From Salvator merianae (Eukaryota > Chordata > Lepidosauria > Squamata > Teiidae), in NCBI GenBank assembly GCA_003586115.2, contig QVOM02000034.1:143230693-143294692 (forward strand): a stretch of 64,000 nt of DNA. Reading direction: 5' to 3'. Position numbers and translations under genes: made by a program. Below, one piece after another: positions 37,036 through 48,699 of the stretch. The notes below the pieces were generated by a model, which made no database searches, had not been told where the DNA came from, and saw nothing but the letters and a program-made list of their open reading frames with translations. Positions within the stretch are counted from its first letter, which is position 1; each line of letters opens with the position of its first letter.

Positions 37036-37235
37036 GGTGAGATTTGTAGCTAAGGGTTCTAGTAGCAGTTTTTCCTTTTAAAAAGGAAAAAAAAAGACAC
37101 GAAACACTGCCAAGTACAGAGAGAAGACATGCCATAACACGTCCTGCTTCAGTAACAGCAGAGCAGGAGAAAGACCAATGTAGGAACAGAAGTGGCCAGA
37201 ACAACAGAAGAGGCTGCTGAATTTTCCAACATCTG
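37036..37235. mobile_element. Insertion inside the Tc1-like element (first)
   Basis: The Tc1 3' coding sequence is collinear up to 'aaacgcttgtgatg' and resumes at about 'gagatcagtctttcacatc'. The roughly 195 bp between, including 'ttccttttaaaaaggaaaaa', are foreign to that family. No clear terminal repeats were found, so the element type is unknown. Confidence 0.5.
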
Positions 37236-38480
37236 ATAACAGGAGATCAGTCTTTCACATCACTGTGGAAGAATTTTGCCCCACTCTTCTTCGCAGAATT
37301 GCTTTAATTCAGTCACAAGGAAGGGCTTTCGAGCATGAACTGCCCATATAAAGTTCTGCACGGCATCTCAGTGTGGTTCAAGTCAGGACTTTGACTAGGA
37401 CACTCCAAAACCTTTATTTTGTTTCTTTTCAGCCATTCAGAGGTGAACTTGCACTTACCCTTGCCCTTTGGATCATTGTATTGTTGCATAATTTAGACTG
37501 CATCCAGATGCCAGATACAATCTGGGATCCAATAAAGTGCTGATTGCAACAGGCAAAGGATGCATTGCAATACTACTATAGAAAATCCAGCAAATGATAC
37601 TGGGTTTCCTGTAAAAGCTGTGCCTACCTTCATGCCTGATGAATGGCTTATGCAATTGGCCCAACTGGAGCTCCTGGAGGTCAGCCAAGCATGCCAAAAG
37701 CAACAAAAAGAAGTAGGTGGGTCTTAGCTAGCTTCCAGTAGCCCAAATCAGGCCAATCACAAAAGTTGCTCACTAGACATGCAGGGGATGCTCCTTGCAT
37801 CTGGCACGGTACAGCAGGAGGCAATTGTGGGATCATTTTTAGATCCCACACTACCTCTTGCCATCCAGAGGCAAAATTCTTGTTTCCATCAATTACAGTA
37901 AATCACCCAAGTCCTGAACAACACCACATCCTCACACTATCACACTACCACCACCATATTGTGACAGTTGGTATGATGTTCCTATTGTGGAATGTTATAT
38001 AGATTTATGTCAGATGCAATGGGACCTATGTGTTCCAAAAAGTTCCACCTTTGACTCATCAATCAACAGAACATTATCACAAAAGACTTGGGAGTTATCA
38101 AGGTCGGGGGGTTGGGGCAAATGTTAAACTAGCCTTTATGTTCCTCTTGGTTAGCAGTGGTTTTCTCCTTGCAACTTTCCCATGGACACCTTTTTGTCCA
38201 GTGACTCCCTAATGGTGAAATCATGAACACTGACCTTATCTGAAGCTTAGATGTTTGTCTCAGTTCTTTTGTAACATCCTAGATGAGTCATCAATCCATT
38301 CTTGGATAAATTTTGGTAGGTCAGTCACTTCTGGGAATAGTCAACACCTTTCCAAGTTTTCTCCATTTGGAGAAAATGGTTCTTACTATGGTTCGCTGGA
38401 GTCCCAGAGCATTAGAAATGGTTTTGTAACCCTTTTCAAAATGATATATTTCAATTACTTTCTTTCTCATCTCTTAGACA
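37236..38480 (-). pseudogene. Tc1-like transposase pseudogene
   Basis: Minus-strand reading shows the N-terminal helix-turn-helix region ('RKKVIEIYHFEKGYKTISNA' then LGLQRTIVRTIFSKWRKLGK) near 38470-38350. Near 37400 it shows the catalytic-core motif 'VLECPSQSPDLN', corresponding to the second aspartate block of DDE Tc1 transposases. Numerous stop codons occur between these, and a 380-bp insertion splits the middle. It cannot encode a transposase. Confidence 0.88.
37494..37880. mobile_element. MITE-like insertion inside the Tc1-like element (second)
   Basis: The Tc1 transposase reading breaks after 'tgttgcataatttag' and resumes at 'ttccatcaattacagtaaat' (about 37886). The inserted text starts 'actgcatccagatgccaga' and ends 'ttgccatccagaggcaaaat'. 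It shares 'ggcatgcttggctgac' (inverted) and a 'ggcaattgtgggatc' hairpin with the MITE at 46921-47342, so the two belong to one family. Exact borders are uncertain. Confidence 0.6.
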
Positions 38481-38882
38481 TTTCTTTTGATAATGACATA
38501 GTGAGTTGTTTGTTGAGACCTTATAGCCTACTCCACATAACTAAATGTTTTACTTAAATGATGACTGACTTAAACAGAGGTGGTGGTAATCAAGCCTGGG
38601 TGTGCCTAGTCTGATTGAACTCAATTTTCAACTAAATTTGGTTCACTGGTTGACTGAATATAACTAAGGGAGTAATCACTTTTTCACATGGGTGACGTAG
38701 CTGTTGGATTTTTCCCCCCCTTCAGTAAATGAAATGATCATTTGAAAGCTGTATTCGGTATTTACTCAGGTTAGCTTATTTTACATTAAATTTTAACTGA
38801 AGACCTAAAACAATTAAGATTGACAAGTATGCAAAAATAGAAGAAATCAGCAGGGTGGCAAATACTTTTTCATGGTGCTGTA

Positions 38883-39049
38883 CAGTTCATTATAACACTT
38901 TAGAAGCTGACAATTAAATACACAAACAAATAAAACAACAAAAAATGCGATGGGTGGAAAATTAAACCCAGCCAAGATTTTCCCTACTGAATATGACAAG
39001 TATCTCTTCACTATGGTGAGGCAGGTTCACAACTGGCTAGCAAACCATG
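38883..39049 (-). other. NXPH2 intron, unassigned
   Basis: A short AT-rich interval with nothing recognised. Confidence 0.4.
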
Positions 39050-39200
39050 CCAAATGAGTCAGTATACATGGCTCAACATCAAACTGGAAAGCAGCATCCA
39101 GCAGAGCCCTGCAGGCATCTATCTTGAGGCCAATATTATTCAACATTATGATTAATGACTTGGAAAATGGGGTTGATGGACCTAATCAAGCCAGCTGGAC
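39050..39200 (+). mobile_element. CR1-like LINE reverse transcriptase fragment
   Basis: The stretch 'ttgaggccaatattattcaa' then 'cattatgattaatgacttgg' and 'aaaatggggttgatgg' encodes LRPILFNIMINDLENGVDG, the conserved block just before the catalytic YADD region in CR1-type reverse transcriptases. It is a short orphan fragment. Confidence 0.72.
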
Positions 39201-39710
39201 CCGGTTTTAGAGGAGAGCAACAAAGACAGTACAGGAACTATTCCTGGAGAAGAAAAAATACTGTCATAGGGAAGATGGCCAGGAACTGTTTTCCAGAGCT
39301 GCAGATGCTATAACCAGAAACAACAGGCACAGGTTGTAGCTCCCGAGGTTCCTGTTTACAACAAGGAATGTTTCCTGATGATAAGACTAGTACAACAGTG
39401 GGACTATGGTAGTTATGGAACCTTCATCTCAGGAGGTTTTCTATGTATGAAGCCTGGCTTTTTGGTCAGGCTAAAGAACAAACCCCCCACCAGACTTATT
39501 TTCCCAAGACCCATCAGTAAAAGAATAATTAAATGCATCTATTTTTTTCTGAATTTTACAAGCAATGCCTTATGAACTCACAAACAGTAATTTCTGTATT
39601 TGACAAGCTTTTGTCTATCAATAATCCTCTGGAATGGATTGGAATTATTTGTCAGGAATAGTCAATGTCATTCTTGCTACAGCAGAATTGCAAACAGCTG
39701 TTCTACAGGG

Positions 39711-39819
39711 GCTGCATCCAGATGTCACTTACTTATTCCGCTATATTTAGATATTCTGGAATAAAGCATGGATATTCCAGAATATAGCGGAATGGCTTTT
39801 GGACATAGCCAGGGAAACT
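39711..39819. mobile_element. Partly deleted copy of the GCTGCATCCAGA MITE
   Basis: The left arm 'gctgcatccagatgtcactt' (39711-39730) and an inner 'ctggaataaagcatggatat' closely match the MITE at 16058-16193. An inner palindrome pairs 'attccgctata' with 'tatagcggaat'. The right arm is decayed ('tttggacatagcc'). Confidence 0.75.
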
Positions 39820-40966
39820 AAGCAGGAAGGTGACCTCTCAATTAACTCACTCTAGCTCAGAGGAACCTCCACGCCCAAAAGACAACAGAAGACAAAAAAC
39901 TGGGTCTTACAACCAATACAGATAAACCACAGATAGTGATGAACAGGCAAAATAAAGATCAGTGGTCCCACTGCCAAAATATAGTTAAATCTTTGTGTTG
40001 ACTTCTGTGTTGTCATCCTTCTCACATTGGTATGTTAGCTATACTGGTTACCCAGTGTGACGCTTAAGAAAATAATTTTGACACTTATCCTTAATATTAA
40101 GGATGTAGCCTGAAACTAAACAACTCTTTTGCGATCAACAGCTACAGCACGTTTCAGCCTAGAATGGAGTAACAGTGGCATAGCTCCCATCCACACTTCG
40201 GGGACTAGAATAGGAAGAGGGTGTGAATGCTGCTGACCAGGAGCCATTCAGCTGCTCCCGGTCAAACTACGGGCAACACTTTTGTTGTCCACAGCTAGTA
40301 GCATTTGGGAGCAGCTCACTGGCAACCCAGAGCGAACAGGCCCTTTGCTTTAATAAAGGGGTAGATCTCCTAAAAAAACCTCTAATAGGCAAAACCTTGG
40401 ATAAAACGAAGTACAAACAATAGCATTTCCAGAGAAGTTCTAAGAGGTTAAAAGAAAAAAAACCCAAGAAAAAATTCTAAAAATTCCTTTCTGTGCCTTT
40501 TTCTTGGTATTTAAATGCATCAAACTCTTATGTTACAAAATATGCTCTGCCACTCTCCACATGCCCAAAGATATATGGGATCTTTTTGCCTTGGTCTTGG
40601 CATGTACTAAGAGCTTTACCCAAAAAATACTGCAATGGGGAATTTTATTAGCCCAAATTAAAGAAGGATCCTTCTTTCAAAGTCTACTCAGGCACTTAGG
40701 TTCTTTTAGAAAGGCAGGGAATCAGGAGAAAGAGAGAGAATCTAAAAGGTAAATTACGCACATTGCACATTCACACAAGCATAGGAAAGAAGCAAAGGTG
40801 AGCGGCTTCTATTTGCAGAGCATGCCAGGAAAACAGGAGAGAAAGAGAAAGATACCTGTCCTTAATGCATGAAGTTATTTGCAGGGTTCTTCCAGCTGAT
40901 AAAAAATGAAGAAGCAAGTTGTCAAGCAGCTTTCTGTGTCCCTATGTGTGTGTGTATGGCTGCATT
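39820..40966 (-). other. NXPH2 intron, unassigned
   Basis: No exon recognised. The 40160-40290 part ('cccatccacacttcgggga', 'ccaggagccattcagctgc') has a MITE-like flavour, but ends could not be paired. Confidence 0.4.
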
Positions 40967-42030
40967 CCGACACGGCATTTAATCAGTTTACAGGCCGTCT
41001 TCAGTTCCCGCTGTCCCGACATGATCTTGCCGTTCTGTAATTTTTATGGATTAAATTGGCGAAATCCGGATTACTTTGTCTTCGGATTTAATGAACTCTC
41101 AAGCCGTTCCAGATCGCTAGCGCGCTTTACTTTGTGCTGTGGGCACCGGGAAAGTGATTATTTGAGAGGGACCATACTGTTTTGGGGGGCGTGCAGAGGG
41201 AGGGATCCCCATTTTGTGCCGTCCAATGACAGACTTTGTGGGTGGGCAGGAAGCACATTAGTTTCCTCTGCCTCCATTATCCCCCCTTCCCTTGCTGCCA
41301 GAGGAAAAGAAAACGTCTTCCTTCTTTGCTAAGCTGTGGTCCTGCCAGGAAGAAATTAAAGGCTTTCTCCACTTCCGTCTGCTCTTTAAAGGAAAAAATA
41401 AACTGCGCCTGTTTGGAGTTTTGCCGTGGTCAGCACACAGTTAAAAATAGTAGAGCCCCCCCACGTTCCCTCCCCACTTTTTCCCTTTGTTATGGACCTC
41501 TCCCACTACTTTTAAATTGCATAGTTGTGCTAAAGTGAATCAGCAGGCTAGCAGAACTCTACATTTCAAAAGCTTAGTTCAAGTGAAACAGCAAGATAGC
41601 CGAACTGCGCATTTCAAAAGCTTAGTTTTTTAAAGTTCATAGTTTTAAAGTGAACGTAGTTTTTAAGTTCTGCTTCGGTAGACAGAGGCTGCAGGGAGGA
41701 GCAAATGGCGAATGACTAGTAATGCTGCCAAGTTAATCCATGTTCTGAGGCAGCAGTGGGGACATGCAGAGAGCGGAGCTTGACTTTCCCGCCCCTGTGA
41801 CGTCAAGGTTTGAACGTTGGGACTGCAGCCAATCGCTGACTGCATAGGGAGGAGAATTTGATGAGGGGTGGAGGCAGAAAGGGTACTGCCAAGCACGGGA
41901 AATATCAGTGTGGGAACGAGCAAGTACGAATTGACTCCGTGTTAAATTGTAACTGTGGGAATGACCAGAAGACGAATTCACTGCGTGTACTCTTCTATAC
42001 GGATTACATTGACGATGTACGACCGCGGCC
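40967..42030. mobile_element. Unclassified TIR element, copy 1
   Basis: This 1.06-kb segment is matched along its length by 52870-54605. The left end 'tccgacacggcatttaatca' is imperfectly inverted at the right end (about 42000-42025, 'ggattacattgacgatgtac'), giving inverted ends of about 25 bp. It is less CpG-depleted than its surroundings ('ctagcgcgcttta', 'accgcggcc'), suggesting more recent arrival or a functional past. It encodes no recognised transposase. The superfamily is unknown. Confidence 0.65.
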
Positions 42031-45000
42031 TATGTGTATGTGAGCAAGTGTCTGTGTGTCTTGGGGACTTTTTTATAAGGCAAAATGTGGCTCGAGGCAC
42101 ACTTTGAACTAGTAAACAAAGAGAGAGGGACACCAAACTAAGGGCTCAATTTGCATCAGACTTCCTCCAGCCAACTGGGCCCAGTGATATTCCAATTTTG
42201 CTGGTAGAAGGACAAAAAGGATGATTCCTTGCCAAATCCAGACAATCTTGGAGCAGGGAACTGAATTTACTTTCAAACAGAACTACATTTTACAATAGCC
42301 TGGTGGGCTGTGTGCTTGAAATAGGGCTGACAAGATGGGGTTAGCAGAATAAAAAAGGGTTTGCAACAGCATCTTTTACTTGAAAAAAGTTGGAGGCAGA
42401 GAAGTTAACTTGCTATTTTATTTCCATCCTTGTGCCTGGATCTTAGGTCCATGGTTCTTATTTTTCTTTCCCCAGCAGGTAGCCTAACCATTCAATTCAG
42501 GAACATTGTACATTGTTGGGTGGGGTGGGGTGTTATATTATACAATATCATATCTTTTTCATTACATTTGGCTACACTATAGTCCTTCCAAAAGGCAGGA
42601 AATTGCAAAAGCTGCACAGAAGTCTCTACAAGGGCAAGGAGAAGACAAGACCACCTCTAGCAGAAATTGCAGCTGAGTCTGTTTGCTTCTCTCATGCCCT
42701 CTCCAAGGCACATGAAAAAATGGTGGCTGCTTTGGGCTGATGTTGAAAGGAAAAGACCAACTCTGCTGCTGTTTTTGCTTCTGTTTTACTCAGAACACCT
42801 GTGTGTTCTGTGCCTGCACCTGCTTCTCCTAATCTTTCCAACCCTGTGTATACCCCTGTGTAAGGGATAAAACAGCTTTCACTCTTGTAGTATTCTGTGT
42901 GCAGAAAGCAACTGTAGCTGTTGCCATTTTGTTTTTGCAAGTCAATCATCAGCTTATCATGTGTTGGAGATGCATCATAGCTGAAAAGAAACATGCAGAG
43001 ATGCTGGATCAAATGCTGGGATGCTGGGAAAATGGCTCTTAAGTAGATATTGAAACATATCCTGCATGATCTAAGAATGTGCACAAATCATCACAGTGAA
43101 CATGCAATTATGAGAGTGATGCACAAATCATGTTCTAATTTCAAATAAAGTTCTAGTCTGTATTCCAGTATTTTATGGAAAATTCAAAAGTTAGGTGTGA
43201 GTACTAGCAAAAATGTAAATGAAAAAGGATTGTACATTGAAAGTTTCTCTTACGCAATGATTAATGTAATACAATTGTTTCAGTAAAATGACATGCATGC
43301 TAAATTCATGAATGCTGATAGGTTCTAACACTTGCATTCCTAGACACCTCACCATCACTCTATAACTGAGCTGGTCTTTCAGGGGTTTAATAATAAACAA
43401 AGCTCCCCACATGTGTAGAATCAATCAATCAATCAATCAGTTGTTTTATCCCACTCCAAATCTGCTGCTCAGCAGCAGCAGCTCCAGAAGAACCAAGCTC
43501 CCAAAGAGATTTTCTGTTTGATGAGGCAAACTGGAGGTGTGCAGCCTGGGTAGCAAGCAGAACCTTCTCTGTCCACCTAGGTTGAAGAAGAAGAATTATG
43601 CCACTTGGCAAATGCAGGGGCAGAAATACACCCTGGGTGGAACCAAGCAACCTGGGACCAAGGCTGAGTGAAATCAGCAAATTCTGGAGAACACCATGCA
43701 TTTCTTCTAGAGGCAAGTATAAGTGATGATGATTGCATGTGAGTTTTCCCAAGGAAAAAACAAAGTCAGGGAGAGAAAAATGCATGAACCAGACCATAGT
43801 TAACTTCATGTTACAGAACAATTTCAATTTAAATACTTCTTCCCCTAGGAAGCATCAATGATTCTCATTTCCCTCGGAAATAACAATGCACTTGCAGATG
43901 CTTGCCACTTCTCTGGACAGTACCCAAATTGGTTTTTGTTGAGTAACTGATTGAAAAAAGCACAGTTAGCACTCATTTTGAAGAAGCACCTGCTGACCAC
44001 CCGTCTGCTGAACTTTAGAGTTTAATTATTTTCTCCCCCTACCCTTCATACTACTTAAATCCCTGGGAGATTTCATTTTACCTTTGCTAAAATCAGTTCA
44101 TTAAAATACTAATTTCAAACTGTAATTATCTGTTGGTTAGCAATGCTGGTTGAACAGCTACAGTACTGATACACTCCCAACTGCAGAAAAGTTCACAGAT
44201 GTTTCAGTTCCCAGGAGTCTCTCCTGTGAATACAGACAATCTAGAAAGAGATTTAGGAAATGTGATTTTAAGAGTGAAACATTTTTTTTTAAATGAGCAC
44301 AGTAGGGTGAAATGGGGGAGGGCATGCACTAGGAAAAGTCAAAGTGATCTTAATAAGCTGTCTTCTTATGTGACTGCCACCTGGCTTTTCTTTATGCACA
44401 ACCAATCCTTTAAATTAAAATTGTTGTAAATCTAAGCAATTCTCCCTCCAGCTTGTTTCTCCAAAACTCTAAGATGCCTCACCATCTGGCTAAACAACAG
44501 GTAACTGTTCTGTTCAAGTAGGACTTAGCTGAACTTAAATGCTTTGGTCTTCCTGTCAATGTGTTCCACTGCAAAGTTATAATAGCAAATCAGGTTTTAA
44601 ATAAGGTATACTCACCCCTTCATTCCACTAGCTTCTGCCAGTCCCATCTGTTTGCAGAAATGCAAACCTTTCAGGAATATTTTGAAAGTTGTTTTGGCCC
44701 CTTCAAAACAACCCAAAAGTTAACAAGAGACACTTTCATTACTGCAAAGTGATGGGTGAACCACTGAAGTATATTGTTTCAACATGGCTGTTGTTGACCT
44801 GGAAATGTGTTTGTTAGTGAGATCAGATCTACCAGCCAGGGAAGGACACGTTGTCAGAAAATGAGAAATTTCCAAGTATTTTGGTTGCCAGAAAAACAAC
44901 AACAACCCCCCTGCCCCAATAATAAAAGGTGTATCTTTCCATTGCTGTGGGCAGTACTGGGGGGAGTGAGGATTAACTCCATTTCCTATGCAGCCCTGGC

Positions 45001-46920
45001 AAGAAAAAGGACTTCCACTTTGCTGCCCTGGTTCTCCTCATGCTCGACAGTGATGGCTCTTTCTCAGTGGTGAGGTCTGTGTGTGCTGGATCCAAACATA
45101 ATAGCTGCTCAGTAAGAGCATTAAAATAGAAGAGGCAAGAACTGAGCAATGGCAGCAGTGGCCTGAGTGAAGTTCCTAAGGAGGATACTGCAGTCATGGG
45201 GAATGAGGATGGTTCTAGGTGGTCCCTGGGTGGCAGGGCCGGCGGCAGGGTTGAAGTGGTGGTGCGACTGACTCTTCTCATAACCAGGATTCCCAGTTCT
45301 GCTTCATTTAGTCCTTTTTTCTGTCCTACCTAGGTCAAGCTACTGTTTTTGTCCAACTTCAGCCTTCAACAGGATTCAGAGTATTTTGTTTTTTGAAAAG
45401 CATCTTGGAAGTAATCTTTTTCAGGGCTTCAGAATGTGTTTGTTTGTCTGGCTTATATAACTCAAATGACTCTATGCAGTTTACACACTAAGTTAATCAT
45501 GGCTGCCCTACTAAACAGTTCCACAGGCAGAGGTGAAAAAAAAAAGTTTTTAGAGACTTTTTGGATGGCATTAGCAAGGGAACTGACTAGATCTTAGCTG
45601 GAAGAGCATTCCAAAAAGCAGAGACTGTTACCAAAATGGCACTCTGCCTGGCCCTGATTCCAGATACTTCACATGAGCTCAGAATTGTTGGCAGCTCCTT
45701 GGGGACGGCACTAGCTGTGTTTGTAGACCACAGCATCTACTTGTCAAAGTGAGGCCCAGGAGATACACCCTACTGGCTAACACACTGACCACATGACGCT
45801 AGCAGCTGGCCCATTCCTTGGCATAGAAATGGTACCAGGGAGCATGCCAATGGGACACCATTTTAAAGCAGTCTCCCAAGTGCTCCCTGCAGTCCAGCTG
45901 TCCAGCTGTCCACCATGTGGATGGTTGGATCAGTCTGAGCTGTGCATGGAGCCTTGTGCCATTTTGCCAGGCTCTTGGAAATGAACTGTTTTCTGCATGC
46001 TATAGTAATCCCCGCAGCCTGCAACTCTGGAGGCTGGAGAATTTTCATCCCCAGCCTATGGATCAGAACACAATGGGTCATGGTGGGGTGGATGGTCACT
46101 GGCATGTACTATCATCCCAATTGAATGATCCTGGCTAGACATGCCTCCACATCACGCACCAAGGCACATGGTGCAGCTGTAACCTTTACATTTAAAGGAT
46201 GAGCCAAACACACAGGATGGGTACTCTGGGCTCTAGCATAAAATTTTGGGTTTACATCTTTTGGGCTCTGACTGACATCTTTTGGACTCTGATGTCAGTC
46301 ATTCTCTTAAAGAGGGGAAGGACAATTAGTGAGTACTGTTCTTATTTATCTGAATCGATTATCAGAGCAATGACCTTCAAAAACCATTCTGGGGAGGTTA
46401 AGACAAAGGCTTCATGCAGGTGGCTAGCAAATTGATTGTCCAAATGGCAGAAGTCTATGGATCCTCTGCAGAAAGGGGAGGTATGATGTTTACGCCGGAT
46501 GTGCCTCCCACCCTCCAACATCTCACAGCTGTGGAACAGAAGTCCCAAACCTTCAAGGTTTCCAAACTTGCTAGCTTTCCATTGGACAGGAAATGGCCCA
46601 GTTGGTCAATTTCAATCTGGCAGGTAACCTGCATGTGTAGAAATCTCCCAAATAATTTTCCTCCTCTGCTGCTGTTACTCTACATCGCAGCAGAGTGGGT
46701 AAATGAAAACATGGTCCAACCTCAGAGGAGTTTCTTGCACTCTGCAGCTAGAGTGCCTCCAAGGACAAATGTTGCACCTCAGGGCAGCCTAATCGGGCCA
46801 GGAACGTTTGCTCACTAGGCTCCAAAGCCACTCGAGAAGCGTCCATTTTCTTTTTTGAGGATGTAGCCTCAAGATTCTTCAGTCCCCATAATCACAATGT
46901 CATTAGCTATATTCTATTTT
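42031..46920 (-). other. NXPH2 intron, mostly unassigned
   Basis: No exon recognised. An (AATC)n run lies at 43419-43439. 43900-44200 is repeat-free and could be conserved non-coding DNA. 45420-45790 has phrases like 'attccaaaaagcagagactg' that resemble the inverted 3' region of an L2/CR1-type LINE, at low confidence. Open frames up to 134 codons (for example at 46414) resemble no protein I know. Confidence 0.4.
43419..43439. repeat. (AATC)n microsatellite
   Basis: Five tandem tetranucleotide units. Confidence 0.95.
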
Positions 46921-47342
46921 GGTGCCTCCAGACAGCAGGAGGCAATTATAGGATCTAATAAGATCCCACGATTGCCACTCCCCACCCCTACCAGACACAG
47001 GAGGCAACTGTGGGCTGCTATCTCTGTCTGCCAGCCTCTTACGTGATTGTTTCTCTTGCAAATACCCAGAAACCAGCCAAGTGCCTGTCTACTCCCCCCC
47101 CCTTTTTTTTTGGCATGCTTGGCTGACTTCTGGGTATTTGCAAGGCCAATAATCACAAAAGGGGTTGGCAGACAGAAGTAAGTGATCACTCTAATCAGAA
47201 ACCTAGCATTGTTGCCGTATTTCCTGTAATAGCAATATTATGTGATATTGCCTCCATATCCTGGGACTATCTTGGAAATTCCACCATTATGTATGGTATT
47301 CCCAATATAATTCTGGGTTTTAGCCTGTGTCTGAAGGCACCC
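46921..47342. mobile_element. MITE with GGTGCCTTCAGACA-type ends
   Basis: The left end 'ggtgcctccagacagcagg' (46921-46939) is inverted at the right end 'cctgtgtctgaaggcacc' (47325-47342). Just inside the left end a hairpin pairs 'ggcaattataggatct' with 'agatcccacgattgcc'. The centre has an inverted 'cttgcaaatacccagaa' pair (about 47056 and 47129). It shares internal text with the insertion in the Tc1-like element. It is 422 bp with no coding capacity. Confidence 0.8.
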
Positions 47343-48557
47343 ATAGATGGTTGAAAATAGGTATCAGGTTCCATGTCTGAAGGGCATCTGGCTGATACAT
47401 TATGTTCCTCTTTATCACTTCTTTAGTTTGTGATTCACATTGGCTGGTGGACAAGTTTTAAGTGAAAGAGCATATAAGTCATAATATTATAGACTTGTGA
47501 TTGAATATTTCTACTCTCCTTAAGCAAGACATATATATCTAGTAAGGAATAAAGATTTAATTTGCATTTGAAACTGATTCTGTTGCTATTTCCCCATTTT
47601 TAAAAAAATATGTTTTAAGAAAGAGCACATAAGGAAGATAACAAGAGGCACAGGTGTAAACTCCCACTTGGCGTAAATGGCAGTAAAAGAATGCAGCTAC
47701 CTTCTGGATTCTCTCTAAAAAAATTACATGCTTACTCTTTATGGAAGAAGGGAACTTGCCTATTAAAAATCCACTCAACTGTGATGCAACTGCATACTGA
47801 AACTCTGGGAGAACATAACTTTTAAAAAGGTTTCCAATAAAGCTAAATGTGATACACAGAACAGCTTGCCACTTCTGCCAGAAGCTTAAAATAAAAATGG
47901 TTTTGACCTGGCAATTCTAATACATAAGTTAGCTCTCCAACATTCTAACACGGTAATGAAGACTTTGCACACTTTGTTTGCCTTTCCCACAGTCCATTCT
48001 ATAGTCCAAAAACACACACGCCCCTTCTGTGGGAAAGGAGGTTGACCAATTGTGCTGCAGCATCTACACATTATACTAAGGTCTATCTCATAATGTCTTG
48101 ATCCTCACATTGTTTATATTGCAGGACAGGAAAGGAGACCACCAGACTAGGCTTCAGGGCACTCTGTCAATATGCACTTTTTTGTATATCTGAAGATGTG
48201 GTTTGGCAGCCAGAAGTGGCCAGCAGCAGGTGAACAATGATGCTAAGGGCACCAGAAAGAGTCAGAGTATGCCAAGGGGTGGTTTGTTGTGAGCAGAAGT
48301 GTTCATCCATATGGAAAATGTAAATTAATGTTTTTCCTTATAAGTCGAAAATAAAATAATTTCCAAAAAAAACCCCACCCAACTTCTGTTTTTCATTCAA
48401 TGTTCATGCCACACCATGTAATAGCACCAGGTGTTGTTCCTATTTCTATTTGACACGCATAGTAAATGGTAGAAGAGATGGCAGGTGGAATTCACACTGT
48501 AGGACACAAGGGGCCTGTTTGCACTTTGTAGAGGCCCGAGTGACCGGAAGCAGCATA
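47343..48557 (-). other. NXPH2 intron, unassigned
   Basis: No exon or named repeat in 47343-48500. From about 48508, 'aggggcctgtttgcacttt' looks like the start of another MITE that may host the palindrome that follows. Confidence 0.4.
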
Positions 48558-48699
48558 GGGCCTTTCTGCACTTTCTACCTTAGAATGGGATAATTATAGT
48601 CCAGCTGCTCCTGGTATAGCTGTGGAGTGCTTCACAGCTGTACCAGGAGCAGCGGGACTATAATTATCCCATTCTAAGGTAGAAAGTGCAGAAAGGCCC
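48558..48699. mobile_element. Near-perfect palindromic MITE, family 'GGGCCTTTCTGCAC'
   Basis: The left arm beginning 'gggcctttctgcactttcta' (48558) is inverted almost without change in the right arm ending at 48699. The two 70-bp arms differ at only a handful of positions, so the 142 bp would fold into one long hairpin. The element is flanked on both sides by 'ata', a possible 3-bp target duplication. The high arm identity suggests a young insertion. It is related to 35375-35555. Confidence 0.93.

Larger units (their letters stand above)
36758..38880 (-). mobile_element. Tc1/mariner-type transposon, inactive
   Basis: Long terminal inverted repeats of about 200 bp frame the element. The left end 'gtgccatgaaaaattattt' (36758) is the inverse of the right end 'aaatactttttcatggtgct' (to 38879). 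A TA dinucleotide flanks both sides (36756-36757 and 38881-38882), as for Tc1/mariner targets. Similarity between the ends continues through 'gatttcttc(c/t)atttttgcat' and 'acttactgaagg'. The interior is a Tc1-like transposase on the minus strand with stops and frame breaks. The element is about 2.1 kb because two later insertions enlarge a roughly 1.55-kb body. Confidence 0.93.

Noticed and set aside
40919..41332. 137-codon frame in TIR element copy 1 that stays open in the same frame in copy 2 (52894-53298)
   Set aside because: Differences between the copies fall on all three codon positions with only a mild excess at the third, and no domain is recognised. Shared DNA ancestry explains the similarity; a formal Ka/Ks test would settle it.
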